Notes: a model not told the origin generated them from the sequence alone. A DNA stretch of 64,000 nucleotides from Anagrus nilaparvatae (GCA_022575985.1 JAKSXM010000247.1:6595501-6659500), one strand, 5' to 3'; positions 34,870-46,720 are shown, counted from the stretch's first letter. A program made the numbers and translations.

Positions 34870-35560
34870 TATTCAAATATTTATGATCCGGATGTTCAGT
34901 CTAGCTTCAAAACACCTAATATTAATAATTGATCATCTTTGGATAGCTCATATAAGACTTTATAATCAGTATTAATAATTCTGAACCAGAAACAGGCCAA
35001 AGTTATTTTTCTGCAGCTTCTATTGGATGCATAGAACTTCAAAAAGCAACTCAACTAATTTAAATAATGAAGTTTTTGTTTTAGTTCATTATACTCATAT
35101 AACTGCTCATATAACTGCTTATAATTATAGATATTATTGTCAATAACCAAAACAAGATGTTACTTTTAGCTTAAAAATTTCTGTATAAAATTGGAAACCT
35201 GAATGTCTTATACGAGTTATCCGAAGATTAGTTATTTTTAATATTAGATGTTTTGAAGCTAGCCTAAGCAACCTGATCATGTTAATAAAATTTTAGATTA
35301 ATAAATAATTATAGTCAATAGGTTCTAATGATAAATAGAACTACACAAAAGCAACACAACTAATTTAATTAATGCATTTCTTTTTTTGGTTCTGGAATAT
35401 TTGCTCTTATAATTATAGTTATTATCAATAACCAAAACTAGATGTTACTTTTAGCTTAAAAATTTTTGTTTAAAATTAAAAACCTGAATAGTATGAATCA
35501 GAAAGTTTGTATATTTTAGTTTTAATAAGTAAATAGAACTAGGGAAAACAAACTTTAAAG
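34870..35560 (+). repeat. Direct repeat, about 300-bp spacing, two copies
   Basis: Positions 35031-35205 and 35335-35490 share AAAAGCAACNCAACTAATTT and ATAACCAAAACNAGATGTTA in the same order. The surrounding sequence is AT-rich and no gene is seen. Confidence 0.55.
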
Positions 35561-35574
35561 ACTCCAGTATCAAG

Positions 35575-35745
35575 GGCTAATATTGAGAAAAAGTAATAAA
35601 ATCTCAATTTTTTTTTTCACTTGCTCAGTTCAATTTTCTGATGCCATGGCATGCCATGTGTACACGCAAGGCTGCTGGTCACCCGCGTAAATATTGGATG
35701 GTTTCTGATATATTTATGATATTTTAGGCCACATAGAAATCCTGC
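35575..35745 (-). repeat. Stray unit of the element-2 satellite
   Basis: Contains AATCTCAATTTTTTTTT, then TTTTCTGATGCCATGGCA, then TACACGCAAGG in the order of the minus-strand satellite unit at 10000-13620. A single diverged copy about 22 kb away from the array. Confidence 0.65.
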
Positions 35746-35799
35746 ATATTTTCCAGATTTTCTTTATATTGTAGCATGGTAAATTTCCATGCTCCATGA

Positions 35800-37150
35800 A
35801 ATATGTATTTATTTTTATAAGAAAGAGAGCTTGGGCGCAGGACGAACGTTGTGTGTGTGAATAATCGCGAAAGTTAGAGGGCAGTAGTTATCAGTACGCA
35901 AAGAGAGAGAGTAGTCCGATGTATTCCCGTCTTTCTTTCTCTTCCTGTTTCTTTTTCCCTCAGTTATGTCATGCGCATCGTCTGCAGAAGCCAACATGGC
36001 TGGTAGCTTATCACATGTATAAGGCTGTAGTCTTTTCTAATATCTTATTTTTATGTATCGATCTTTTATTTTTAATTAATTTCTATAAGTGAATTAATAA
36101 GTTAATTAATTATTAAACTCATATTAATATAAATTTTGGAGTGACAACGATTATTATATGTATTATTTGGCGACAAAGTTTCAACGAGCAGGTGGTTTTT
36201 AGTATTTTCAAGTGACGGCTATAATCACGTTTTGTTTCAAGAAAAAGCCAATTATTATTATTAATCAGTAATTGTGTCTGGCGCCAATATTTTATTAATT
36301 GAAGTTGATCGATTGGATTATTTTATTGGAATTGGATTGTTTTGATTGGATTTGGATCGATTATAAAATAAATTATCATCACTGAGTATTTAAGGTACTA
36401 TTTTAATTAACAGCATTTTCAAGTATTTTGGATTGGCTCGATTTTTGGCGTAAGAAGATTAGATATTTTTCCTAATTTCCTTTGCATAATCCTTTAAGTA
36501 ATTAATTGCTAGCTTTGTATTATTCGAATTACTATAATATTAGTTGCCCTCGGCGTTTTCTCTCTCTCTCTCGTTAAAATCATATTTATATATAAATCTC
36601 ATTAAATTTTTATTAGAACACGTGGCCAGTGTTTCTAACGTAAATTAAATAGTTAAAATTCTATCATTTATATTATACTAAATAATTAAATAAAAATCGC
36701 TTCGCGTCATATTTCGTGTTTTACAAATATGCTAATAATCTTTAATTAAGTTGTACATTAAGTTATAAGTTTATATTATATTCAATTTTTCATTGGCGTT
36801 AATTACGCATATTAAATAAATACTTATTAGTTAATTATTAATTAGTGTTCGAATTCATTTATTAAATAGTAACCCTTATCTCACATATATGGGTAAGTCG
36901 GTACAAATTGTACTTTAATATTATTGTGTCATTTTTACTATTAATTATACTTATTATTAATCGCCAGAACCTCCTGGTACCCGTTTAGTATAAGTGGAAT
37001 ATATTTGCGCTATATTCCCTTATACGGACCCCCTCTGGAACTTGTCGAGAAAAAGGAGTCTTAGATTATTTTAGTGAATTAATTGACCTTTTTCTTGACA
37101 AGTCTCAAACTCTAAATTTCATTTATATAAGCTGGAAGAGGAAAATTTCC
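35800..37150 (+). other. Unassigned segment, possibly LTR or noncoding exon debris
   Basis: Composition differs from the surroundings: pyrimidine-rich patches (35930-35965, 36556-36574), a CATGCGCATCGTCTGCAGAA patch and several GC-richer blocks. It matches no other part of the window. A GGCGCC motif at 36280 could be a primer-binding site, but no paired LTR is visible. No coding region is recognised. Confidence 0.3.
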
Positions 37151-37429
37151 ACATTATAATATTGATACTTTATCCAGATCATGAAACAGTTTTGAAATTT
37201 TGAAAATCTAAATGCTATTGACAAATTTTTCAAGTCATGCATATACTGCTAGTTCTTAGCTATTCTTACCCAACTCTGAGGTCGATGTCTTTAATTTAAA
37301 AAATACCGATTGCACTGTGTTTGGTACGTCAAAATATGATTACTGGCCAATTGTTAAGGCTCTAGGTGGCTTAGTTACGATTTGGCAGCTGTTTTTCCAA
37401 ATTTGATTTTTTTCTATTGGGGTTAGTAC

Positions 37430-37545
37430 CATATTGGCCCAAAAGTGTCAGATTGGCTCAAAAGTGTCAGATTGGCCCAAAAGTGTCAGATTGGACCAAA
37501 AGTACCTATTTTGCCCAAAAGTGCTATATTGGCCCAAAAGTGTCA
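37430..37545 (+). repeat. Minisatellite, ~19-bp unit, about 6 copies
   Basis: The unit ATTGGCCCAAAAGTGTCAG repeats with point changes; the last copies are looser. Confidence 0.85.
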
Positions 37546-37605
37546 TTCGACAGCGGTGGCAGCGGTTATAACTTTATAATATATATAGATAAAATAGCGA
37601 CGTCG

Positions 37606-38299
37606 CACAGTGGGGCAAAAACGCCAAAAATCGCTCTTGGACTCAATTTTTGAGCTATTCACTTAAAACCGGTTTTAAACTACTTCTAAAAGTATCTAAA
37701 TTCATGTGTCACTGCGGCTTTTTTGATTTTTTTTTTTTTAAATTAGATCTCAGCCAAAAGCGCAAATTTAACAAAATTTTAAAATTAACGAAAATTCAAA
37801 AATTTGATATTTTGAATTTAAAGTCTTTTACACTTAATTTTTTTAGTTTTTGCTCAACCTATATAGGTATAAGGAATAATTATATTATATATTATAATTT
37901 CAAATATAATTTCAATATTATAAATATAATTTCAATTTTACATAAAATTTTAATGTTTTCCTCTTTCTATAAAAATTAGATCAGATATATATATATATAC
38001 AGAATATATATTTAAAATATATATAATATAATTATTCCTTATATATAGATTGAGCAAAAACTAAAAAAATTAAGTGTAAAAGACTTTAAATTCAAAATAT
38101 CAAATTTTTGAATTTTCGTTAATTTTAAAATTTTGTTAAATTTGCGCTTTTGGCTGAGATCTAATTTAAAAAAAAAAATCAAAAAAGCCGCAGTGACACA
38201 TGAATTTAGATACTTCTAGAAGTAGTTTAAAACCGGTTTTAAGTGAATAGCTCAAAAATTGAGTCCAAGAGCGATTTTTGGCGTTTTTGCCCCACTGTG
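37606..38299. mobile_element. Transib-like palindromic element with CACAGTG ends
   Basis: This 694-bp element has inverted arms of about 300 bp, nearly perfect. Its termini read CACAGTGGGGCAAAAACGCC and inverse. A GC-rich 5-bp duplication, CGTCG, lies at 37601-37605 and 38300-38304. A CACAGTG-type heptamer plus a 5-bp CGNCG-like TSD is the recognised signature of Transib elements, the transposon relatives of RAG1. No transposase is encoded, so it would need one in trans. Confidence 0.75.
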
Positions 38300-38304
38300 C
38301 GTCG

Positions 38305-38850
38305 TAAGTACGTGATACCCACTGTCCCCACTTCCTATCAATGTATTTTATATTATAACTAGCATAGGTGACATCCGTCCCCTGTGTTGTTGTTATTGAT
38401 TTTTATTACACGTTTTTATTTAACTTGAGTTGTCTGTCTGTAACATTGGGAAATATAAACTGTTTTTGCGGTTACTTCCCATTAACTTTTATCAATTTTT
38501 TTTTCAGATTGTTATTAGTTCCCGATGACATCTTCATATTGATCAAAAAAATTTTTGTTTATAATAAATTTTATATTGTTGTCTCCTTCTATCATATAAC
38601 ACTTCTTATGATTATCTCTTTCTATCTAACGATTATACAGATTACTCCAGTCCAATCGCGGAGTGGGTGTGTATTTTCGCTGGCCAACATGAGATTCGCT
38701 CTACTATATGATTTTTGGGTAACTGATCACGAAAATCGGGTTCTTTTCTGGGAGATATTTTGGAAACACCCTTAAATTTGCAAAAACTACCCCCAAAAAG
38801 AGTTTTTTTTTATATATTAGCAAGCTGAGTTTCTAGATTTAGCCAAGAAT
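38305..38850. other. Unassigned, with one unit of a ~150-bp repeat
   Basis: 38368-38775 holds a long open frame rich in Phe, Ile and Leu, without motif. I treat it as chance. Positions 38690-38810 (TTTTTGGGTAACTGATCACG, CACCCTTAAATTTGCAAAAA) match two units at 39890-40110. Confidence 0.4.
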
Positions 38851-38860
38851 TGTTATAAGA

Positions 38861-38863
<3 letters not shown>

Positions 38864-38915
<52 letters not shown>

Positions 38916-39870
38916 TGTGTACAGCCTATAATAACCTTCATTTCGGCTTAAGAAAGCACTATAAAGGCCGTTAACAGTTTCACACTGCAGCCCCGTGCCA
39001 CATATTTTGCTGTGTTCCGTGGAAGTCGGTATATATATATTGAAGTGAAAACTTCCATAGCAACGTTATTGAAAAAAAAAAATTTTATACTAGGCGTGTT
39101 TTTTTAAAAAGCGAGACGCTGGCCGAGGCAACGGCAACGCAGATGCAACGGCCGAGGTCTATATTTCTATATCATACATATATATATATTTATTAGTGCA
39201 TTTATTTATTTTAATTATTTTTATTGTGTTAAAAGTTAATTTATAGTGGTTTATTATTTTGTTCCTAAATTTTATTGAAATTTTTTGAAGTGAAAACTTT
39301 TATTTTATTAATTTTCTTATTGCGTTAAAAGTTTGTTAAAAAATTTAAATTAAAAATACAAACATAAAGACAAAAAAAATGTGGTTCGTTTTAATTGAAA
39401 TGCTGCGCAAAAAAACACGTTTAATAATAAAATAGTAACAAAAATTTTCATACTTTCAGTTTTCACTTCTATAGGGCGTCCCGCGACGCGCTTACCAGGT
39501 TTTTTTAATATATACCACTTTTTCCGTTATCGGAATTCACCTGGAGGGGAAACAGGATTAAATGTTAACGATTTAGCAAAGAGGAAATAACTAAGCACTT
39601 GGGGAATGTTGGGAAGGTAAATGCGCTGGTAGAGTGACTTTGATATAGGAGCTGTGCTGGCATTTACCGGTACGAAAGAAAACTACCAAAACTTCCGATG
39701 GCACAGCAGATCACGCAGTATTCAAATTCTGCTTTACCCATAAGAATAAATATTTAATAAATTAAATATTTTATTTTTAAGAAAATAAAAACAGAATGGG
39801 TGCTTCGAGTCTCGAACCCGGCCTGCCCGGACGACAGGCACGAATGCTAGCTCTGAGCTACTGCGCTCAC
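38864..39870 (-). mobile_element. ~1-kb tRNA-headed retroposon (SINE-like), 13-bp TSD
   Basis: TGTTATAAGAAGG occurs exactly at 38851-38863 and 39871-39883. On the minus strand the insert begins at once with a tRNA-like head and ends in a (CA)n tail of about 60 bp, the structure of a target-primed SINE. The ~1-kb length is well above usual SINE size. The body contains a GC-rich patch near 39110-39150 and two AGTGAAAACTT motifs. The insertion split a ~150-bp repeat whose units remain on both sides. Confidence 0.75.
39788..39870 (-). repeat. tRNA-like head of the retroposon
   Basis: On the minus strand an A-box-like TAGCTCAGAGCTAGC is followed about 40 bp later by the B box GGGTTCGAGACTCG. The acceptor stem does not close, so it is a tRNA-derived promoter and not a tRNA gene. 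Placing it exactly at the insertion edge supports the SINE reading. Confidence 0.65.
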
Positions 39871-39889
39871 TGTTATAAGAAGGTTTTTA

Positions 39890-40110
39890 GGGTCGCTGAT
39901 CAAGAATTTGAAATAATTTTTTATAAATAATTAGTATTTCACCCTTAAATTAGCAAAAACAACCCCTAAAAGCTAAAAGGGGTGTATTTGCGATTTTTGC
40001 ATTTTGAGCGACTAAACCAGATCCTTAAAGGTTTTTTGGGTCACTGATCAAGAATTTGGGGAAGTTTATCTTGAATAATTAATATTTCACCCTTCAATTA
40101 GCAAAAAAAC
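39890..40110 (+). repeat. Two units of a ~150-bp tandem repeat
   Basis: TCGCTGATCAAGAATTTG and TCACTGATCAAGAATTTG head two units, each followed by TATTTCACCCTTNAATTAGC. A third unit is at 38690-38810, on the far side of the retroposon. Confidence 0.6.
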
Positions 40111-40438
40111 CCTAAAAGGTTGCATTTATAGTAAAATCTTGGATTTTGAAGGCGTGTATTACAAAAAATGTTGGTAATCAGATTCTTAAAAAAATAATAT
40201 ATTTGGTTTATAATGGGTTTAAAAAAACATATTTGATTTTCAAAGATAAAAAATTATTTTATATATTTCAGTGCGCAAATTATTAACATTATTGAAAGGA
40301 AAATTATTTTTTAGTTTTTAGTGCGTTAAGAAAAAAATAAAAGTGTGTTTTTAAAAATTTTTTTTATATTTTTTTTTTATTACTAATGTTTTATATTATC
40401 ATATTGTTATTGTCCAAAATATATAAATCTATGTATAT

Positions 40439-40787
40439 GTTACGCCCGAAACGAGGTAACGGCCGGTTCCACGGAATCGGACAGTAAACCGGCCGGTTCC
40501 ACGGAAGCGGACAGTAAACCGGCCGGTTCCACGGAATGGGACATCAAACCGGCCGGTTCCGCGGAACGGGGCATCAAATTAAATAAATTAACACATTGAA
40601 AATAAGAAAATTTTTTGAAAAAATTTTTTTTTTTTATTTTACATTTAAAATATATTTTTCAATGATACTGATTAATTATAAGATAAAAAATTTGCTTGAC
40701 TTATCAAATTTTATTAATAATTTCATTAAACCAGCTAGTGACTGCACCATTCCGCGGAACCGGCCGTTACCTCGTTTCGGGCGTAAC
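40439..40787. mobile_element. 349-bp MITE with 32-bp inverted ends and GC-rich repeats
   Basis: The ends GTTACGCCCGAAACGAGG and inverse match over 32 bp. Next to the left end are four exact-length 30-bp units (40461-40580) starting GGCCGGTTCC and ending CAAACC or similar. ATAT on both sides may be the TSD. This is the most GC-rich block of the right half of the window. Confidence 0.7.
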
Positions 40788-41136
40788 ATATTGGCAAAAA
40801 AAAATAACCAAACGCCGCAGGTGGTTTATTGAAGAACTATTTTTTTCCTATATCTAATACACCGCTTGACTGCGCCATTACACCGCTTGTCGGCGCCATT
40901 TTTGTACATCAGCGCCGATTTTGTCATTTTACGGTGGTAGTTTTTTTTGCCAATATAAATTTTGTAAATATATATAGGATAAAGTGCCAGTAATAGAACA
41001 GTTAAGAATTCGCTGTGCTTTTTTGAACATAAAAAAAAATAAAATGAATATTTTTAAATAAAAATTGTAATTTTGTTTAATTTAAACGTTTTAGAATCTT
41101 TAAAAAAACAAAAAAAATTGTTTATTATTCGTTTAA

Positions 41137-41672
41137 GGACTTACGAGGGTAAATAAAAATGATGACAGAACTGAATGAAACTGGAAAATTATTAAATTTA
41201 AACATTTTTAAAGTTGAATAGAACTTGGTTTTACCTTTGTTACCACATTAATTTTCATTTTATTGCAAATTAAAAATAGGCAGTTTAACATTGCTCTTAT
41301 GGAAATTCATATTTGGAGCTTACAAAAAGTATGATAGTGATGACACAGGGAGATGAAACTAATTAAATATCATAAATAAATTGTCAAAGATTATATTTCC
41401 AATTTATTTTATCTAGGTTACCACATTCAATCATTAATTATTCGGTAAAAACCAAGTTTTAGCAAGTACCATAACATAAAATAATAAAGTTTTTTCATAA
41501 ATAATTTTTTCATAAATAATTAAAATAATTTTTTTTGCAATAATATTACATAATAAACTCATTTTTTAATATTTTTACGACTAATTTTGTTTTAAACTGC
41601 AAATTATAAAAAAAAAAATAGCGTCGGTAATGTGGATATTGACTCAAAATTTCTATTTACCCTCGTAAGTCC
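41137..41672. mobile_element. 536-bp MITE, TTAA target, GGACTTACGAGGG ends
   Basis: The termini GGACTTACGAGGGTAAATA and inverse are flanked by TTAA at 41133-41136 and 41673-41676. Purine-rich GG ends next to TTAA fit the Kolobok pattern better than piggyBac, which has CCC ends. A TA target with AGGACTT ends cannot be excluded. The interior is noncoding. Confidence 0.6.
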
Positions 41673-41689
41673 TTAAATATATATTTTTA

Positions 41690-43295
41690 AAAATTTTAAA
41701 TATATACAATTTCAGTAGTAGAACAGGACCTGCCTTTATTAGAACAGTTCTTTCTCTAGTAATAGAATAGAGATGTCAATTTCAAATAATGAATTTTTTT
41801 CATAATTTTAATAAACCATTATTATTTTTATTTTCAAAATTTAGCTCAAGAAAAAAATATTTAAAAAATATTATTAATCGCATTTTTTGGTTTTCAAATG
41901 TTTATTGCTTTAAAAAAAGAAATTACTAAAATATACATAATCTAAGTGTTATTCATACTGAAAGTTTTTAAAGTAACAATTAAATATTACACCATTTAAA
42001 TGTAGCTTAAAAATTATAAAAGGTGCATATTTAAATTCCAATTATGATTTTTTAAGATAAAAAATAGTAATATTTATTCCTAATTTATAGATATGTGTTT
42101 ATTGCATGCAATCAGTCATAGTTAAATTCTTATTAACTGTAATTCGAATCAAATGCCTACCTTTCAAAAGTTTATCGCAAAACATTGAGATTTCTTATAC
42201 AACCTTCAATATTTATAATTAAATGATTTTTAAATTTTTAGTATAATAGTAAACAAAAACAGTTCTAATTTTTTGGAAAACGTGTAATTACACGTGTAAT
42301 TACACATTAATTAATGGCGTAGTTATTTTTGATTAGCCAGCAATAATTAGGTATTTTATTGAAATATAAATATTAATTTTTTAGTTCATAATAGGCTACA
42401 TCTGGTGTCAGACATATTGTTTTTAATACGCTGGTAAAGAATCAATCAATGATTTAATAGATTCTTATTTTTGTTATTTAACCGTCTACTAATTGATTGT
42501 TGTAATATTAAGCAGCATTTAAGGATTGAATTTCCATTGCTGGTGTCTGTGTCATACAGAGGTAAGAATTAAGAAAACGAAACTTGAATAAACAAACTTT
42601 TTCACAAAAGCTAAGAAAAACTATGGATACTTAAAACTTTTATATCAATTTTCATTGTTTATTACGACTTATTTTTAATAATAAATATATTTTTTATAAA
42701 TTTAATAATAATATTGATTTATTTTAAATCAAGAATTAAAATCGCCATTTCAATATCATAATAAAATAGCAAATTTTTTAGCTTTTTTGTTAAAAACATA
42801 AAAAGATGGTGTTTTGATTACAAATTTAACCCTAATTTTTTCACAACTTTTATAAGTTTTTATTTTAAGCACTTAATTTTCATCAGAATTCATTATAAGA
42901 GTTTGCAAGAAGTATTTTTTATTTATTTACCCGAAACCAACACGTACAATTTATTTAAAAAAACGTTAATTTTTCATTTTTTCGAAATAATTTAGCTTAT
43001 AATTGTGTTTAAAAATAATTTACTTAAGAGGATGGAATCGTCGGTAACAGACATAACCTAAAAAAAATTTTTTTTAAACTTTTGATTAATAAAAATGTTG
43101 GACTTATTAATTTTTATTAAAGTACCTCCCTAATAAAATGGAATTTTTAATATGTATTTTACATCAGCTGTCATGAATATTAAAATTTCATTGGCAAATT
43201 CAAAGGACAAATAAAGAAGGGCTGGTTAAAATCAAGGGTTTTTAATGCTAAGATGCTAAGAGGGCTTGATTATCAAGTATAAAAAAGGATGAAAC
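41690..43295. other. AT-rich stretch, nothing identified
   Basis: No repeat shared with other parts of the window and no coding frame with recognisable motifs. Confidence 0.5.
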
Positions 43296-43299
43296 GTTT

Positions 43300-43736
43300 A
43301 TGGTATTTCAGGTGCTGGGACTATTTGGAATCCCGAATATTCTGGTGTCCGATAAAGTGAATCGAAAAGTTACTTTTGTGACTCCTGCTGATCGGCTCCT
43401 GTTTGTAATAGTATTTTTAAATTCTCAAAGATATCCAGCTAAGAGCTTGGATCTTGATTTTGCAAGAATTAAGATTTCATCAGCCTACAATCTGTTTAGC
43501 TCTTTTCAAAATGCCTATTACGGCGAGTCTGGAAAACAAAAATTATCCATGAGCGAGTACAAAGATCTGGCACCGTTAATAGTTTTTGACTGTTCTAATA
43601 GCGATCCTTAAATTAAGGTCTCAGCTTATGATATAAGATTGGAATTTGAATTTAAGGAGCAAATAGCTGAAAAACGATTGCCTGTTGCCTATTGATTCAC
43701 GAGCGCATTATAAATTATAATCCTTTAGAAATTTGA
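43300..43736 (+). pseudogene. Decayed ORF of a multicopy invertebrate family, possibly a virus-like structural protein
   Basis: The open part (to the TAA at 43609) contains FLNSQRYPAKSLDLDF, an aromatic-rich FSSFQNAYYGES segment and APLIVFDCSNSDP. Translation resumes in the same frame after the stop with YDIRLEFEFKEQI, and a further frame gives IHERIINYNPLEI before a natural-looking stop at 43734. One stop and at least one frameshift make it a pseudogene. I recall this motif order from abundant uncharacterised proteins in insect and cnidarian genomes, where I suspect an origin in a DNA-virus-like or Polinton-like element capsid. That origin is inference; the coding nature and the decay are visible. 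Confidence 0.45.
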
Positions 43737-43788
43737 TTGAGAAACATATGTAAGCTTTTTTAAAATGCAATTCTAAGATTTTAAATAT

Positions 43789-44112
43789 TTTAGATACGGG
43801 AAGGATTACATATTGAAAGAACTGGCAATTTTAAATTCTCTATTCGGGTTAAATCATTACATTTTTAAGCCTCTTTTTGAAAATTCAAAATTATCCCTGA
43901 AAGAGCAAAAGCAAGCAAGGTGGTTAAAATTAAACTATCATATGTTGTCATGGAGCAATGGGTTTGTGAATTACTACCAGCTATCAAGAATATTGAAGCT
44001 TTCGTTGGAAAATGCAAAGGAAATTTATGTAAAAAGGCGAGAAAAGCAGGATTGGTTAAGGAAACGCGGTTTTAATGCTATAAATATCGAAGACTTAAGG
44101 TACCGGATCTAA
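43789..44112 (+). pseudogene. Second decayed ORF of a multicopy invertebrate family
   Basis: About 100 codons without a good ATG contain LKELAILNSLFGLNHYIFKP, KEQKQARWLKLNYHMLSWS, NGFVNYYQL and EIYVKRREKQDWL. This resembles a recurrent uncharacterised protein (KELA..., FKPPF, KQARWL, GLSW, IYVKG.EK.WL) that I associate with the same repeat-rich invertebrate genomes. It lies about 50 bp downstream of the previous pseudogene on the same strand, as if both came from one element. The C-terminal half of the family is missing after the TAA at 44110. Confidence 0.45.
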
Positions 44113-44388
44113 TTGTATTTTTCAAAAATTCAAAATTTAAAAAAATTTTTTTTCCAACTCTTTATACCTTCAAAATTGCCCTCCTGAAATATGTAGGCAA
44201 AATTCTGCTTTATAACGATGTTACACGACTTTAAACGAGCAAAATACTTAAGAAATAATACAAAAATAAAGTTTCAAATGCGATTTTCTCGAAACTACCT
44301 TTTTTCAACTGGCCAGGAGTTAATCTCCGGATTTGCTGGGCCGATATTCAAAAACTTAAATGCGTTGTCTTTATTAAAGTATATTACA

Positions 44389-44747
44389 GGGCAATTCACC
44401 ATAAAATTATAAAAAAAATAATTTAAATATGCCTTCACCAATCTTAATAGGGCCAAAAAAACGTCAATTTTTACAATTTTTTTTCCGGCTTTCCCATTTT
44501 TATTATTTTTTGGATTTTTTTTCTATTTTACACCCAGACGCTACTACTACGAAAATACTGAACTAAAATTTATTTCACACGAGTTTTTGGAGCGCGCGCT
44601 GACTTCATTCGTGTTTTATAGTTAAAAACAAAATAAAGTCGGTAAAAGCGAGTGCGTCTAAGTTCGGATAGAAAACTCGTGTGAAATATTTTATAGTTCA
44701 GTATTTTCGTACGAGTAGCGTCTAGGTGTAGGTGAATTGCCCTATAA
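44389..44747. mobile_element. Inverted-repeat MITE with AGGGCAATTCACC ends
   Basis: The outer ends AGGGCAATTCACC (44390 and inverse at 44732) are present. An inner inverted pair, AGACGCTACTACTACGAAAA with TATTTCACACGAGTTTT (44533-44590), matches the inverse of 44675-44727. The left arm has an extra ~110 bp between its two parts. TA probably flanks the element. Confidence 0.6.
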
Positions 44748-44859
44748 GACTCATCACTTATTAAGAATCTTTTTAATTTTTTTGTTTTGGACATGCCAAC
44801 TCCTGGCCATGGAACGAATGAATTTTCTTCACCTGTACTTTGGCGCCCTCTATAAATAT

Positions 44860-45798
44860 AACTAACTAGCAAAAGTTGGAGGGGGGGCTCCGCCCCCCCC
44901 CCTGTGTCGCATTTACTTCTGTTTGTGTTGCTTAAAAAAATCATTTTTCACTGCAAATTTATAATTATGCAAACACGTTCAGATTTTTCAGATGAGGCTC
45001 ACTCCATCCTGTTCACATTTACTTTAATATTTTTCTGTTGCTTAAAAAAATCATGTTTCACTACAAATTTATAATTATGCAAACACATTCAAACTATTCT
45101 GAGCAGCGTAGGTGAAACATTAATGAAAAATTATAGGTTCTGGTTCGGCGGTTCTTGAGTCATTGGGGTAATACATATAGTATTAAGATATGTATATATA
45201 GATGGTTCTAGAATTGACTGAATCAAGTATTACCATTTTATCATATTTTTCAGATATTTCACTTTTTAACAAAATTTTCAAAAAACTTAATTTTTTCCTA
45301 AAATAGTAAACATTTTATTATTTTAACTCTATTTTAACACCGGTTTTATGTAATTTCTTTCATTTGTTCGAGCCTCATGATGAAATACATAGACTCACAG
45401 GCACACAAATAAATTATTAAAAATACCATACCATAAAAAATAAAAAAATGAAAAAAATTTTTTTACCGGCTTCAAAAATATTTTATAAAGTTTTAAAGAT
45501 ACCTCCGTTTTGAATAAAAATTTCGGAGAATACGTAAAAATTTGTGCCGAATCGAATAGTACAAATTTGTGACAGTAAAATTTGTCGATAGCCTCAAGAT
45601 ATTTTAGTTTTTTTCAAAATTTTTCAAAATTTTATTAATTTCAAAAACACTAAAAATTAAATATCTCAAAAACTACGATAGCTGAGCAGAAAATCTGTAA
45701 CCTATGTCACTTGCGGACTTTTTATCTTTATTTTGACACCGGTTTTATGTAATTTTGTTCAGTGGTTTGAGCCTGATGATGGAACACACACACACACA

Positions 45799-45837
<39 letters not shown>

Positions 45838-45900
45838 ACAGACACACAAATAAATTTTCAAATATATATAGTCGTAAGATTATAAAAATTAAAAAAAATT
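44860..45900 (+). repeat. Second copy of the poly-C dispersed repeat
   Basis: GGGGGGGCTCCGCCCCCCCC at 44880-44901 and the following segment match 55-185; 44990-45090 is a second partial copy. 45330-45420 and 45735-45850 match 1440-1560. No genes. Confidence 0.55.
45783..45847. repeat. (CA)n microsatellite
   Basis: About 30 CA units with three CCCA or CAGA interruptions, inside the dispersed repeat. Confidence 0.95.
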
Positions 45901-46720
45901 TTTTTTTATGTATATAAATACCTAATAAATACATAAAAAGAATTGTACAATGATAACTAATAAAGGGGGTGAGAAATTAAATAAAGAAAAATGTCTTTAA
46001 AAACGCCTGTCTAATTAGATCCGGTACCTTAAATATGTTGATTATGATTATGATTTTGAGTATACTTTATTTTATAGGTATTTGTGAATTTAATTTGTGA
46101 AAAAATTTTAAGTAGCATAATATAAAGAAAGAGAATGCTATTATATGTAGTTTTAAAAGGTAATTTTGCAAATAGGCTTAAATTTTTAAATAAAACATAT
46201 TCTTCAAATTCGGCAGATATCCGCACAAAAAATCTAAGATCTAGTTATTGGGAAAAAATAATGGGTAAAAATTAATCCTTGATCAGCTTATTCAAGGGCG
46301 TTCTATATAGCATATTATTTGTAACTGGAATATTTTAATAATATATTTATTAAAAGAAATATAATTCATTAAATTTTTGTAATTTTTGGCTTATAAAAGC
46401 CTTTAGACTCCTCCGTTTTTCCGAATTTCCCGCTAATGCAAACGTTTATTTTATTTTCTAACCAAAAATATCGATTCAGCGCAACAAAACATCCTCCAGA
46501 ACTAGCTTTAATTATAACGTATGTTTACATATTTTTTATATGCAAGATAACAGCCCCTTTTAGAAAGTCGTTTGGTGGCTAGTCGATATTCTTCTGGTGG
46601 GTGGCCTTATCTTTAAGATTTAAATTTATAATAATTTTAAAATTATTTTTTTGATATTGATACTTTGTTAAGAGTTTATTCCGTGAAAACTTATTATTAA
46701 GGATGATTACACACGTAGCG
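45900..46720. other. AT-rich stretch, nothing identified
   Basis: No gene seen. A 17-bp string AAGGTACCGGATCTAAT on the minus strand near 46011-46032 also occurs on the plus strand at the end of the pseudogene near 44098-44115; the flanks do not match. Confidence 0.4.

Noticed and set aside
36275..36300. Retroviral primer-binding site (GGCGCC)
   Set aside because: No upstream LTR with a downstream partner was found, and the match is only six bases.
38368..38775. A 135-codon hydrophobic ORF that might be a membrane protein
   Set aside because: AT-driven Phe/Ile/Leu composition, no helical-segment pattern with loops, and its end lies in a repeated non-coding unit.
43813..44112. Intact gene start at 43813
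   Set aside because: The first codon there is TTG and the conserved frame extends upstream of it, so the segment is a fragment.
44098..46032. AAGGTACCGGATCTAAT, 17 bases in inverted positions, as ends of a 1.9-kb element
   Set aside because: Flanking bases diverge at once on both sides and no TSD is visible; one copy lies inside coding debris.
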